Assembly: GCF_014898815.1 (NCBI RefSeq)
Contig: NW_026515547.1
Coordinates: 496,001 to 560,000 of the forward strand
DNA length: 64,000 nt
Source of the DNA: Panonychus citri
Lineage: Eukaryota > Arthropoda > Arachnida > Trombidiformes > Tetranychidae
Direction: 5' to 3'
In this document: one piece after another, positions 12,623-26,997 of the stretch
How the letters are laid out: each line of letters opens with the position of its first letter
How positions within the stretch are numbered: the stretch's first letter is position 1
The notes under the pieces: model-generated
Seen by the model: the letters and a program-made list of their open reading frames with translations, nothing else
Database searches by the model: none
What the model was told of the DNA's origin: nothing
Made by a program: the position numbers and the translations under genes

Positions 12623-14752
12623 GATGATTGAAACAATTACCTAATTTCACATAGAGAAATAGGAGAGAGAGAGAGAGAGAGCAAATTATAGATGAAGATA
12701 GAGAAATAATCAACAATATTACTACACAGAGGAGAAAATATTTTGTTTAGCTTTGAAGATCTAATTATTGTTGATCAACTAATTGTTGATGATTAGGTTG
12801 TTGTTGGTTGGGTTTTCTTTTCCAAGATGATGAAAGTAAACAAAGAAATTGATGATGATGGTAAGTTGAGGTGACGACGGTGGGGTGATTGGTAATATTA
12901 ACACAATTTTACTTGACTTGGTATCTAAATTTTGTTGTTGTTGTTGTTTTTTTGGTTGTTGCAGTGATGTAAAGATGAGATAATGGTGATGATGATGATG
13001 TTGTTTTTGTTTGAAAGATGAAAACTTTTAGTAATTTTTCAGGTTGAATATAAATAAAATAAGAGCAACACAATTTATGTTTTTACAGGTTTGAGGTTAG
13101 TGAAAAAAAAGAAGGTGATTCTTAATGGTAACAAATAATGTCCATGGATTTGTTGGTGATTTGAACTAATTTACAGATAATTAGACTTGTTTATATATAA
13201 AATAGAAAAAAGAAAATGATGAAGAAGAAACTAAAAGATGTTTCTAATTAGATATTCTTACATTTTGATTTTTTCTCTTCTTTTTCGTTTAATACCTTTG
13301 ATACAGTTTATGAAGATTAAAAATGAGAATGAATAAGAGTAAATATCAACTTTAACAAAGAGACACACAAATAGACAGAGAATTTAGAAAGAGAGAACGA
13401 GAAAAAAGACAAGAGAGAGAGAGAGAGAGAGAGAGTAGGAGATGATAGAAAGAAAAACAAAGAGAGAGAGAAAGAGATAAAGGAAAAAGGATGAAGAAAG
13501 AAGAAAGAAGAGAAAATCTTGTTTACAATTTAAAGAGAAAATCGATAATCGAACATCGAAATCTCTCTATCGATCATATGATAGAATTTGACTCCACCTC
13601 TTTTTCTCAATGTTTACATTTTTTTCTTCCATTTTTTTGATTAATTTTTTCTTTTTAATTTTCATCAAATTACAATTCATTTGATTAATTTTCGTCATTT
13701 TTTTTCTAAAATTCAACAATAGACTTTACACTCTCTCAACCTAATTGATTGCGAGAGATTTTTTGTTCGATTAACTTTTGCTTCTTCTTTTTTCACCTTC
13801 TACATTTTCAGTTGTTGTTTTCCCTTTTCTGGTTCATTTCTGGTCTTTTTTTCTGGTTACTTGTTGTTGGAATTATATTCTGGTTCATCTTCCTTTATCT
13901 TTTTCTCATTTTATCTCATTATTATCAGTTTTTTTCTCCTTCACTGTTGTCACTTTTGTATCCATCTAATTACCATGGTAATGATCAGTTTTAATGGTCA
14001 AGTGATTAGGTTATTGTCCAGTGTGACCACTGGTTCTAATTTTTTTTTGTATGAAAGACAAAGAAAGTTGAATCCGCCATTTTCATCTTTGGGTTTGAAC
14101 TTTAAATTTTCTATTTGTCATCGTTTTCCGTAAATTAACTGCGGAAATTATGACCATCCTAATGATTAATTTAATCATTAACTTGTTTACTTTTGTGTCC
14201 ATTCAACTTACTAGAAGATTAGAAGGGTTTAAGACAAGGATAATTTTCCTTACCTGTCTCTCTTTTTTTTTATTATTCTGAGTTCAAAATTTTCTCAAAT
14301 CATTTCAAGACAATTTCATCATGAGGAAGAAAAAGAGAGTGAGAGAGAATCGATTCTAAGTATCTATTTATGAGGAAATACTTGGAACCAGAAGAAACTG
14401 AAGATCCTCCATAGAAACAATGTAATAGATTTTTCTTAATCTTGTCAATACTTTTCACTTTAATTGTTTACTAATCAATATCATCTAATTGTCTAATTAA
14501 TATCTTCCTTTTCTAATCTCAACTACCGATTAATCAATTTGCTTACCATTTATCACTTCTCTTTGTTTATCTTTATCGAATCCTCTTAAAAAATTAATAA
14601 TAATACTTAATTATCAACAGTATTTACTTTTCCTCTTGTTAACCATTAACACAGGTAATTAATACTCGACTGTATCTGTTTAACAGTTGATGACAGATAT
14701 TTTTAATTACCTGATTGTTTATCATGAAAATCATCTGACAGCTACTCACATA

Positions 14753-14784
<32 letters not shown>

Positions 14785-17700
14785 TCGTTAATTATATTCA
14801 CTTCAACAATTAGTTGAAATTTAATCAACAAAGCAAAACAATTGAACTAGAGAACCAGAAAAAAAACCAAAGATTGAAAACAATTAAAAACATGGAAACC
14901 AGAATATAAACCAAACCGATATCCTGGTTTAAACAGTGAACCGAAATAACAATTAAGAGTTATCATTGATTATCTAATAAGATGATCAAGTTAATTACTA
15001 CAATATGAATACATTTATCTTCATCTTTATCACCACAACAATCATGATGATTAACTAACATTATGAATGTTTTTTTTTGTTTTCTTCACTTTCAATTGTG
15101 AAACAATTGAGAAAACAAAATCGTAGGATTAGAAGCATTAAAAGGTATTGAGAATATAAAGAAAAATCGTAATCATGATTAACTCAGTAATCAGAATCAT
15201 GAGTTTTTCTAACGACCTTGGAACGGCCTTTTCGCCTTCGTGTTCATTTCTCAATTCATTCTTAATTTCGCTAGACAAGGTTGGAAACTCTAGACTAATA
15301 GATGAAGTTGATTATCTTCATGTTGATCACAATTATCATCATCTTACGATTAAATTGTTATCGTAATAATTTAGAAATTAATATGAAAAGGAAAAGATTA
15401 CAATCAACTTAAATCGTAAATCTTATTGATCATCATCTCGATAACAATAAATTGCTACTATTTAATCATCTCCATGATAATTACAATCTTCTCATTGTTG
15501 TTGATTTATTTCAATTCCAAGTAAAATGATTTAATCATTAGATTGGAAGCTCATTCACAATTTTGAATAATTATCAACGAAACAATTAACTAATCAACTA
15601 ACTTCAAGTATAAACATTAAACTTTTTCTTTGTATTCAATTTACTTTGATTACCTTTGGTAATTAAATAATAGACATTGAAATGAGAAAGTAATTTACGT
15701 TAATTCAGTTGAGTTGACTAATAGTGATTAGTTAATTGTCCTAAGATCTTTTTTACTATTTAAGATATTCAAGATTAACCAAGCGATTTAAATTAATGTC
15801 TATTTTCAAGTAACCAGTTAATTGTAATCAACATGAAACATTAAGTGTCCTTGTCTGTCCACTATTAACATTGTATTAATATACTATTACTAAATAACCT
15901 TAACAATTTATGTATTGATTATTGATTGTGATCAATTTAGATTGTTAAATGTTGACAAAAAATCAATAAAGAAATGATAGTTTATTTAATTTGCAATCGG
16001 AAGGAAAACTTTTCAATGTTATTATCTAATCATTTACAGTTAATTGTTAATCATTGAACGATCAATCTTTTGATTAGATCTCATGTCCACCAAGTTAATT
16101 GTGATTAAATAAATATATTTAATTGACAAGTACATTGACTTTACATGTGCTCATTGCAACAATAATCTATGAGATTGATTTAATTGTGATTAAAGGTTAA
16201 TGATCAACTGATTGTGATTCAAATGATTTGACATAAGTTTTTTTTATTATACAAAGGCTAATGATCATTATGATAACATGATGATTAGTTAATTGTTACT
16301 TTTGATTGTAAAATTTTTATTACGATTCAATTTAAATTATCTCATTTTGGTTGATTTAATTTGTTTTTTTTTCCTAACAATTAACTAATTGTAATCTCAA
16401 GGTAAGGTAATAACATAGATAATAATTTACACAAAATAACTAATGATTATTATTAAATTGCTGTAATAATGATTATTAATTAAGGGCGATGTCCCTAATC
16501 ATCATCAATTGTATTTTAATATAATCATCATCATCACCATTAACAAAACAATTAACTTGTAACAATTAAATTAAACTTGAAACAATTTTCAAGTTGATTA
16601 ACCAAAAAAAAAAAGTTTTCTGTTTAGTTTAAATTGTTTACACCTCGAACACAATGACAAACAATCAACTTAACAATTAAAATTAAACTTGACCTAAACA
16701 AAGTAAATTGTGAAATGATAATTTTAGTTAATTGCTAATTGATTATCTTTACCAAGTATGATGTATATTTATTATCCAATTGGTTAACTAACTTGTTAAT
16801 TATTATTATCTAAATGATTATTAATACTTTTTTTTTGCCTTCTAATTTACAAAACAATTTAATTCCGTTTCCATCTCATATTTGGACTTCCTTGTTTACA
16901 TTTACTGACCACTCACCTTGATTGAGATAATGAGATGACCATGATAAGCGGTCAAGTTGTTTATTTCTTCATGGTAACATTGACCCTTTCGCTTTGTTTG
17001 TATTGAACTTTAGCCAATTTCAAATGATTCATAATTGAGACTAAATTTAGCTCTGTAATTGTAATAGTAGTTTAATAATAATAATAAAGCCAATCAATCA
17101 AATTGTAGTTAATAAGCTCGAGAATCAACAAGTTACTTGATACATTTTCTAATCATCGTCATCACTTTATTTATTTATTTTTCATTGTGTTATCACATTT
17201 CATCAGGATTATCCTAATCTCATAGCTATTGTTAATCTCAAGACACAATAGTAATTGTATTTTGATTTATAATAACAAAAATATATTGATGATCTTATGA
17301 AAATAGTCATTGATCAATTTGATTACAATCAAACAAATAAGTGTATCACTTACATGACAATTTATACAATAAATACAAGAGTTAATCGTTGAAACAATTA
17401 CAATCTAAAAGGTAAATTGTGATCATCTAAAAGTAATTGTCTCATTATTATCATGTAGAGACTCATGATAATAGACACATGGTAACTCTGAATACTCTTG
17501 TATGAAGAAAACAAAAATCTTGTGAGTTATTATTACGATAATAATGAGAGTGATGATTAGTTTATCGAGAGAGAGAGAGAGAGAGAGAGAGAAATGGTTC
17601 TGATAACCTGAATAAAGTGATGATGATGGTGAAAAATGATGAGAATAAAAAACTGTGCCAATGAATTGAAGTATTGAGATTGGATTGGAAACGCGAAACA

Positions 17701-20256
17701 AAATGAATAAGAAAATCAGATAAACTCATTTGCTATTAACTTTATCCTGATTTCCAATAGTTGCATACACAATCAGGATGAAGATGAAAAAATTAAGGAT
17801 GAGGATGAAGTGGGAAGTAAAAATGATCATATGATCTGATGAAATGAGCTCTTATTAGGCTTTTCATGTGACAATGTTAATACATGTAAACCAGTTTAAA
17901 TTGGCATTAATAATATTCAACAAGTGATACTTAATTTACTGCTATTAATATATTAATATATAAATTGTTCATCTCATTGCCTCGTGATCAGTTTTAATAA
18001 TCATTAAATTGAACATAACTCAACCTTAACGAACAATTAATCAACTTTAATCAACACGAAGTTAAGAAAGGCAAAGTAATCAAATGATGAAAGAAGAAAA
18101 TAAATTAAAACTCCAATTCTCCAACAATTAAACAGTTTGCAAACTCTTCTGATCCGGTAATTAACTTTAAACATATACAAACATGTAAATTGTTATTCAA
18201 TCATTTAGCTAATGATCATAAACAACTCTCATTCTGATCACTAATCTTTGATTGTAACAATTAGCAAAACTTTTTCTTCATTCGCAAACTTTTGTTTGCA
18301 GTTTCGAAAAGCTTGATATTTATTATTATCATTATTATCGTACAGTTGAGCTAATTTTTTATTGTTATTAATCAACTTGAGTCAACAACAATTTAGCTGA
18401 AAATCAACATGAAAAAAAGTAACACAGAGCTACATTCAAGGTAGATAACAATTAGAGTCTTTGATTTTTTTTTACGAATTCATATTAGTAATAATACTCA
18501 GTAATTACAATTATATTCCTACTGTTTATTATTATTATAATCAAGGTCTCCAAATGAAGCTGTATGAGTTTCCAATAGCTGTCAATGAAATGATAATGAT
18601 CATGGTAAATATCATAACGCTGATAAAGTTCAACAAGGATATCGAACCAGCGGATCAGTTATTCAATTAAATCGTGATATATATTAACATTATCAGCTGA
18701 TGTTTCAATTATTAACTGCCACCGTTTGGGTGTCAAGGTTGTTTGATAATAATAAATCTTCACCGTGATAATTTCTGGTGATGATCCAGATTCAATTGAA
18801 ACTCATTTCAAACTTTGACGAGTGAAGGTAAACATTTCTCATCATTTCGATGAACTTTCTTTAATTAAATCAATTGGTATTCGTTTGCACTCATCATTTG
18901 CTTTCCATTATTGTTTTCTTAATCAATTCCATTCCAATCTGGTTGAATGTTATATTTATTCAGATTGTTGACAATCAGCTGATATTTTTGTTGATACTTT
19001 TCCCCCTCAGCTGAGTGTTTGGTTTAAAGTTGATTCTCTAATTAATCTTATATTCTGGTATTGAACAGTTTCATTTATATATATATACGTCTTGATGGAT
19101 TATATTATCTCTGTTGATTCATTCCTATCCCATGAATATTCATTATCTCAATTACTTCCTAACTCAAGACTTGAATCCATGGGAAAAATAATCACGAGGC
19201 ATGATGATTAATCTTAATTCTGGAAATTGGATGGAAAAAATAAAACAGTTACTAATGAGAAAGTTTCAAGATTGAAATTTTCTTCATTTTCTTGGAAATA
19301 ATTTTGTTTCATTGACTTTTAAATTGTTTGGAACAAAATTATTCATTTCCAATTTTCAATCAAACATTCAATCTTACAATTAGCCAAACAATTAGCTTTT
19401 CAATTGAACTTTCTCAGGATTCTCATCTGATTCAGTGAATTGTAAGGTTTGATGGCAACATTGTTTGATCGTTTTGGTTAATTGTGATTGAATCTGAAAA
19501 CATCATGAATATTATTCACTTGTATCATTGTGATTTTATCAAATAATGTAAATGATAAATGAATAAATCAATTCATCGCTTCGATTATCATGTTACAAGG
19601 TACATGGAAAATTATTTCAAGGCAATCAAACATTTCATCAATTTTGAAAGTAAAAGTGTAAATTTCATCTCAAGTTCTTAGTGAATATTATTCATTGTAC
19701 TGATGAACATTTTCTCAAGGTAAATTGATTGATAATTTCAACAAGTTTTCTTTACAATTCAACTGAATTAACATGAGAAATTGTAAAACTAAGCGTAGAT
19801 CTGATTTGAAATGAGATCAATGAAAAGTTAGAGTAAAAAGGTTAATCGACTTAGTGAAAATCCTCACAAAGGTTTAGAATCTTCAATCAATTCAATGTCC
19901 CTTCAAAACCATAACAATAATCTCTGAATATTGCGTATTAATTACTATGATTAGTTGATTGTTACATTTGAAGGAAAGAGTTGAGTGCTAATGTTTTCTT
20001 ATAATCATAGAGAAAGATAAACAAACCAGAAAAAAGTAACTAATGTGATTACATATCAATGAGTATAAAGACACTTCCTTATTATTGAATTAAGATAATG
20101 GGTGATTACCCATAAGTTAATCATCATCAACAACCTTGATTGTTTCAACTGATAACTGGTGATGTTTATGTTTTAAAACAGTTCTGATGTAACATGATAG
20201 TATAACATGTAACTTCATCAATACTACGTATTAATTTTGTGGTGATATTTACAATG

Positions 20257-20291
<35 letters not shown>

Positions 20292-20812
20292 TCAACTCAT
20301 CAGCAAACTTCAAATCTATTATTACTGCTAATAACATGTTCATCATCATGATATTGCTCAGAAAAAACTCAAGAAATGAACACATGAAAACACACATACC
20401 ACGTGCTCATATAACAAGTTATTCTGCGAGTTTTCATCTCGTCGACTTAGAACTTTTTTTTTCTCTCTCAGTTTAACTTTCGACCATTCGAGTAACCGAT
20501 TCTGTTGATTCTTTAATAATTGAGTTCTGCTGGATTCTTATACGATCATTTTTCTCATCTCTGTAACATGAATCGTCCTCTGGAATTACATTTGAATTGT
20601 AATCATCTTCGACTCACTCTAGTCAACAAGTGAGTGACTTGTTCTTCATCTTTATAATCATCGCACTTGGCATGATTTTAGTTCCATTTTATCATCATTA
20701 ACTTTACAACGAACTTGGTGCCCTTGAAAAGAAAGATCAATAGAAAAGAGAAAAGAAAGTAAAACTTGTTCTTGATGAACATTAAAAGAAATTTACAAAA
20801 GTAATCAATGGT

Positions 20813-20852
<40 letters not shown>

Positions 20853-23711
20853 ATCTTCTTCTAAGGTTGATGGTTTCCAGGTAATCGAAGTGATTAGAGC
20901 CGATCTTATCTCTATGCAATCAATTGATTTCCATTCAAGTTTCACTTCGAACCTAATTCTTATTGCTCATTACTATGCATGAGTAAAATAAGAACTTGAT
21001 TAAAAGGAGAAGAAAAAAATTCTTTTTTTCTTCAGTCTCTGGTTGGATAAGATTCTGCACACTAATCATCATCATCATCATCATCATAAGATAATCATTG
21101 TTGCATTAAGCTAAATTGTTTCGTTGAGATTAATACGCAATTACTTACGAGTAAATCTTTCGTTGTGGTCACACAACGAAAAGTTCTGACGAACAATTAA
21201 TCAGATTTTCTTTGTTCTCTCATTTTAATTGATTGATTTTCAAATGGAAACAGTCAATCAATTGATTGTGTTTTCATCTAAATTGAATGTAAAATATTTG
21301 CCAATACAATGGAAATGATGAATAACAACAGGTAATGTCAAAGAACTTTGAAAGAAAAGTAAACAAAATTCATTATTATTATTATTGTTCTAATATTAGA
21401 TAATAATAATATGGATTTTAGGTCAAAAAACTTTAATTGTTGTTGATTGTATTAATTATTGTTTCTTTATATATCATGAGGATGTACATGTGCCAGTGTT
21501 TATGAGGTGGGGCAGGTTAATTGTAAGTGGAGGTGTGAGTGGAGATGAGCATTATATTATCATTGTTATCGATATGATAACTAAAAGAGGTACGTTTGAA
21601 TGAGAATCCAATGATTACCAATGTTGAACAATATTGATGAAAATCGGGAGATTAACAATCAAATCAGTTTATTAATGAAACTAGGAAATTGCAACAATCA
21701 AATTTAATTGCATTGGTTGTGTTTTAAATATTACAAATCACTAATTCGTTACAAAAAGTCAACAATCAGATTATAATCTGATCGTGTAGTTAACTCTTAA
21801 TGAGAGAGGTTAGTAAACTTTAATTATGGTAAATCAATATAAACCATAATGATAAATAAATGCTAACACCAAAATATATTCATAATCTGATTGGTTTTTA
21901 TAATTGTTAGTTAACAGTTATCATTAAATACAATTGATAAGATGAACAGACTTTGATTAAATCTCTTCCTCATCAGTTTCATCATTTACCTGTTAGTTTA
22001 ATTGTTATCTTCATACATGTGATGATAATGAAAATGTTATTGGTTTTGTAATTCATCAAACAATACAAATTGTCCCATTTATCAACAATTAACTTTTCCA
22101 TCAAACTGGATTAACTTTTTTATCATTTGAATTGTAAAAATTTTCTTCTCATTCTATCATGTAATTACCATGAGCTTACATTCATCAACTCATAGATTTC
22201 ATGATGAGTAGGAATATCGTCCTTTGTTTACATTTTATTTGCCTTCTTATTTTTCTGATCGTAGTAATTTCATTCATGATGAGATCACATGTTTCCAACT
22301 TACATCATGTCGGATAACCATGGTGAGAATTCATGACCGTGAAGATTATCATCCAAAATCATGATAGTTGAATAATAACACCAAGCAAGTGACAATAACA
22401 ATTTGTGTCAACTGCTTATTTACGTTTACAATCAACATGTGATTTGTTTTGTTTGCATCTCAATTTATCATCATCATTATGCTATAAATTCATTTGTGCT
22501 CATGGTTTCGGATCAGAGATTAATAACTCACAGGAAACATCAAGACTAACATGATGCGCGGTGAAAAGTGTACTTGAGTTGATAGAATCCCGTTAGTGAT
22601 AATTGACTAGAACTTGAGTTAAATCATTACGAGTGATTTATTCCTGAACAATAGCCGATGATTATTGAAGATTTTTCTTGAACTTTTGTCAGAATTATCA
22701 GATTACCGGATCATTTAGCATCTCATGAAATTAACATTCAAATTTAGAGTTGAAAAGTTTTACTTTAATGATAATTAGTAAAGTGAAGGATTTAACTCTA
22801 ATTAGTTGTTTTTATTAAACAGTAGGAGAGATTTTGTTAAGTAATCACAATAAGTAAACAATGAACTTGAACTGAAAATTGGATAAACTGAATCTCATGA
22901 TACGATTTTATCGTTGATAAAAAGAAAAAAGTTAAAATTAACTTTTACAACGTTCGAGGTTTTTTTTCACTTCCTTCCTACTCCATAGCCTTTTACTTCA
23001 ACCTCGTCCTCTTCTCAGCGTCATTAACCAAAACAATTATGAGTTTTTCAGTTTATCTAAATGTTGTCGAAATGCCAATAATGTTGACACTGAGAGAGAA
23101 CGAAAAATTCACATGATTTCAATTCGCTTATTGGCTAATATCAAGTTTAAGGTAATTTGAGACTTGGAGTTACTTGTATCATTAATAGATCGCCATCTAT
23201 TGTAAACGAAATGTATCAAGTCTAATTGGATTAAAAGATTTAATCATCGATTAAGTCAAGATTAGATTAACTATCAACTTGCGATTATTTCGTTTGAATT
23301 GTCGATTGATCTGAATTGAATTTAAATTTTCGATTGATTAATAGACATTTAGATGGCTCGATGATGAGATTCAGTGAGTGTCGACATTTTTGTTTTACAA
23401 TTAGATTAATTGATTTCGAGACGAGTGAGATATGATTCCATTGATTAAAATCAAAATTAATTGTTTTATTATCATTTACAAATTTTGGTTTAAGTTTTTG
23501 GGTTTAGGTTTAGGATTTCAATCAAATATGATTGACTTTTGTGTAAAGATATTCAATTTTAAGAAAAACTTTCAAAGTTATTAAATTTCTTATATTATTA
23601 TTATTATTGGATTGTTGTTTCGATTAATATTAATGGTAATGTTTCTGGAATCAATTTTGATGATTAAGTAATCATAATTTGGAGATGATGATGATTTCAA
23701 GTCATTTTGAT
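12623..23711. other. 11-kb gene-poor AT-rich region
   Basis: I see no gene with recognisable domains on either strand. Long frames such as the one near 13749-14133 are T-rich, Phe/Leu-only translations. Features are simple repeats: GA/TC runs at about 12663-12681, 13413-13435, 14753-14778, 17567-17592, 20258-20287 and 20814-20849, with many ATC/GAT triplet stretches. The part just right of 12622 should contain the promoter and 5' UTR of the ULK gene. The rest may hold distal regulatory DNA or introns of an undetected gene. Confidence 0.5.
23265..23515. repeat. Left copy of a direct repeat flanking the SMYD gene
   Basis: About 250 bp starting GATTAACTATCAACTTGCGA and ending in a TTTGGGTTTAGG-type tract. 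It is repeated in the same orientation at about 26430-26695. Shared landmarks in order: TTTTGTTTTACAATTAGATT, AATTGATTTCGAGA, ATCAAAATTAATTGTTTTAT, then AAGTTTTTG(G/A)GTTTAGG. The copies are diverged by indels and substitutions. Each lies downstream of a minus-strand gene (SMYD and gene G). Confidence 0.8.
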
Positions 23712-25925
23712 TCATGAGATATTGTATATTGTGTCAATGTTGGTACTTTGTTGAACAATATCTTTTAGCCATTTAGTGTATTCATCTTTACGGGTTAAAA
23801 AATCAATATAATGCTGATTGTTGTGCTCAATAAATTTACCTTGATGATTAGATAATTGATCATGAAGCTCGTTAAATGAATCGACGATTGTTTTAATAAC
23901 ATTCTCACCGGTCATCGATTCAATCTTATCCTTACAAGCGGCAACTCCAGCATCTTTAGCACATTCAAGAGTAATGAGCAACTGATTTGCATAAGTAGCA
24001 GAATCTTTTTCATAAAGATCACCTCTGGTCTTCAAGTTTTCCCAGCAATGTTCAAATGCTTCCTCGTACTCATCTAAAGCCCTCAAGCAAGTGACCAAAT
24101 CATCTCGAACAAGAAACATGTACCAAAGATCATCGACTTCAGTAAATTGTTGCAACGATTTGTTCAAATAACGAATCGCTCTTTTATACTCCTCTTTGTG
24201 GATCAATTTCCGAGCCTTTGCATAATATTCCAAACCAAGAGTTCGAATTTTGTCCCATTGGTGTTTCTTCTTTACTAAAATTGTACAATCGGAACACTTT
24301 TGATCTTTAATCGAATCGCCATTATCATCTTCTTGATCTTTTGGGAGGATTTCACCGGTTTCGTTGACATAAACTTGACCAGAGGTGATTTTCTGGTACA
24401 GGGAATCGAAACATTGATCGCAAGTCTTTACTCGTGCCCGTTCAATAAGCTCAGTTTCACATTGTTCGCAAAGACAATTGAAATAGAAATTGTTTCGTAG
24501 TTTAACCTGACGATCTTCAAATTTCATCTCAGGATATTTCGCACCATAAGAGATGGTTATCTCTTCTTTGGCACCAATGTCTTTGGTTGTTATCACCACA
24601 ATTGAAGCACCGAAAAAGACAGCGTGAGCATTTGGACTGCAAGAATGATTAAAGAGCGACGTCTTGTAAAACAGTCCATGGCCAATCTCTTTACCTGGGC
24701 CTTCAATGATCAGATCACTTGTTTCAGGTACTTTCAGCATTCGGAAAGTGTGATCATAAAGGGTGAATATATTTCGAGAGATGAGAATCATCATTGAGAT
24801 GAGTGAACAGAATAACGGTTTCTCCGGAAATGCAACATCAAAGAAGGACATTTCTCGAAGTAAATGACAACAGAATAAAGCAGTACATGAGAATGTCAAC
24901 ATATCCGAATTCGAAACACCCTGAACACCAGATTCTAAGTTTAGAAATGAAGAAACATCATCACCTCCCTCGAATGAGGGATAGAATTCATCTTCTGGAG
25001 GATTCGCTGAGGACATAAACTTGGACACTGAAGCTGCGACAACTTTTTTCGGGCCAATTGCAAGTAACATTCGAAGGGTAAAATGGAAAATTGAAAGATG
25101 TTTCAACATGCCCATGTAATTACACTCTTTTCCATGGAAAGTATTTTTCGCCGAATCGAAACAATCAGTTGAACAAAAGTTGACCATTTTACACCCTTGA
25201 CAGGTCAATCGAACCTCTGGAAGTGGACAGAGACACCGATAACAATAAGTGTCATACATAATCGGTGCCAACCAAACACAAAGAGCCTCTTCTCGAGCAA
25301 TTACCGAACCCTTGGGAATATCAGCTGATGCCAACAATTGTCTTCGTTTAACTGGATGATTACCCAACTGAACGAGATTGGAAACACCTCGAAGAGAATC
25401 ATTTTCAACATAATCTTCCCAAACGGGTGGACCTTTAATAAGAATCTCTTCAATTTCCTCTTCCGGATTGGCTAATTTTTCCAGTTCAGCGAAAGGATCT
25501 TCAACTTTCTCAATCAAAGTATCGAAACCGGTGCTACAATTAGTTGAACCATTGGCGAAAAAGTTATTCTTGATAAGCCATTTCTTCAATGCTTGAAGTC
25601 CTCTTTTCGATGGTAAATCCGATTGGTACCACAATTTTTTAGCAGATTTGGCAAATTTAGCCTGAATCGGTTGACAGTCCATGAAACAATTGACCCTTTC
25701 GACGTTACTTGAACATTGGATGAAATTATATTCAAACGATTTACGCTCCTCACGAGTAGCAAATGATTTACGGTAAATCACATAAATCCAATGAGAAAAC
25801 GCATACCACTCAGACTGAATCTGAACATTATGAGTTGTAACTTCGCCTTGGAAATGTTTATAAAACGATTCTCGAATGGCGAAGATTTTATTCCAAACCG
25901 ATTTGTTATCCTTCATAATTAACAC
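23712..25925 (-). CDS. SET and MYND domain protein, SMYD4-like
   Basis: Intronless 737-aa frame. A MYND zinc finger lies at about residues 226-268 (CYRCLCPLPEVRLTCQGC, then NFCSTDCF and HGKEC). The SET core includes FNHSCSPNAHAV at about 422 and EEITISYGAKYP, followed by the post-SET cysteines CLCEQCE and CDQC. The SET domain is split by the MYND finger, as in the SMYD family. A helical C-terminal region (residues about 580-735) resembles the TPR-like tail. Length and a long N-terminal extension before the first SET segment fit SMYD4-type arthropod Smyd proteins better than SMYD1-3. Likely a lysine methyltransferase or SET-dependent regulator in nucleus or cytoplasm; substrate unknown. Start: first ATG at 25925, with a second in-frame ATG four codons later. 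The gene sits between two copies of a diverged ~250-bp direct repeat. No frame damage. Confidence 0.88.
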   Translation of the reverse strand: MLIMKDNKSVWNKIFAIRESFYKHFQGEVTTHNVQIQSEWYAFSHWIYVIYRKSFATREERKSFEYNFIQCSSNVERVNCFMDCQPIQAKFAKSAKKLWYQSDLPSKRGLQALKKWLIKNNFFANGSTNCSTGFDTLIEKVEDPFAELEKLANPEEEIEEILIKGPPVWEDYVENDSLRGVSNLVQLGNHPVKRRQLLASADIPKGSVIAREEALCVWLAPIMYDTYCYRCLCPLPEVRLTCQGCKMVNFCSTDCFDSAKNTFHGKECNYMGMLKHLSIFHFTLRMLLAIGPKKVVAASVSKFMSSANPPEDEFYPSFEGGDDVSSFLNLESGVQGVSNSDMLTFSCTALFCCHLLREMSFFDVAFPEKPLFCSLISMMILISRNIFTLYDHTFRMLKVPETSDLIIEGPGKEIGHGLFYKTSLFNHSCSPNAHAVFFGASIVVITTKDIGAKEEITISYGAKYPEMKFEDRQVKLRNNFYFNCLCEQCETELIERARVKTCDQCFDSLYQKITSGQVYVNETGEILPKDQEDDNGDSIKDQKCSDCTILVKKKHQWDKIRTLGLEYYAKARKLIHKEEYKRAIRYLNKSLQQFTEVDDLWYMFLVRDDLVTCLRALDEYEEAFEHCWENLKTRGDLYEKDSATYANQLLITLECAKDAGVAACKDKIESMTGENVIKTIVDSFNELHDQLSNHQGKFIEHNNQHYIDFLTRKDEYTKWLKDIVQQSTNIDTIYNIS

Positions 25926-26429
25926 AATTTTTCCAATTAATCACTTAACCTCAAAGAATTAAAAATTGTAAGATTAAACGAGTGAAGAAACGAACAATTT
26001 ACAATTAACAATTGAATTTAATTCTTTTCGATGGTTTTGTTTGTAAGGGATAAGATAAAAAGCTTTTCACAGATATTAAAGTTAACTAATTGTAGAAAAT
26101 TGATCGAAAATTGATTGCATTGATTAGGATCAAATTAGTTGGTAAATGGTTAAAGAAGACATTTAATTCAACAATGGTGGTTAATTGAATGAAGAAAGTG
26201 AAACAATTAGATTTGTAAATTGTACTTTTAGTTTGTTGTGTTTTGAGAAAAAAATGAGAATAAGATAAATCTTATTGTTTACATTCATCTTGAAGATAAT
26301 TTTATTTGATTTAATTATTTTTAATGACGACTAACAACTCGAATTGATTGTCGATTGTTAATTAGCCATTTGGTTTACTAAATGCACTTAGTTAATGTGT
26401 CACAGAGTCAAATTGTTGATTGTAAATTG

Positions 26430-26695
26430 AGATTAACTATCAAACTGCGATTATTTTGTTAATTTGAATCACAAGTCCATTGATTAGTAGACATTTCTAC
26501 TTGAAAATTGACTCAATATTTGGCTTTTCGATAAGTAATTAATAAGAGATTCAGAGTGTCGAAAATTTTGTTTTACAATTAGATTAAGAATAATTGATTT
26601 CGAGATATGATATCCAGCGATTAAGATCAAAATTAATTGTTTTATTATCATGTACAAATTTGGTTAAAGTTTTTGAGTTTAGGTTTTGGGTTTTG
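26430..26695. repeat. Right copy of the direct repeat flanking the SMYD gene
   Basis: Same-orientation partner of 23265-23515. It starts GATTAACTATCAAACTGCGA and ends near TTTTGAGTTTAGGTTTTGGG. It abuts the left boundary of the large inverted duplication (about 26690). Confidence 0.8.
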
Positions 26696-26997
26696 CTTTG
26701 GGTTTTGGCGATGGCTTGATTATCATTATTATAATTATTATGATATTTAGAGTACAATCTAATACAATATTCATTTTCAATTTGATTTTCATCAATTTCT
26801 TTTCCTCTCTTTTTGATTAATGTAGTAAATTGTTTCTCTTTTTAAGCTTCTCAGGTTTGTAGTTGGACATTAACAATAGTTGTTTGCCACTTTTGTTTTC
26901 TTCATTCCAATCAATTGATATAATTGATTGTTGTGCAAAGGTGATAATCAATTCAATTAAAGAAATTCAATCATTCAATTTCTTATAGTTCTTGTTA

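Noticed and set aside
13749..14133. Overlapping plus-strand frames rich in Phe and Leu
   Set aside because: T-rich DNA giving artificial hydrophobic translations in all three frames; no splice or domain support.
24300..25018. Plus-strand frames opposite the SMYD gene
   Set aside because: Antisense shadows of an intact conserved 737-codon frame.
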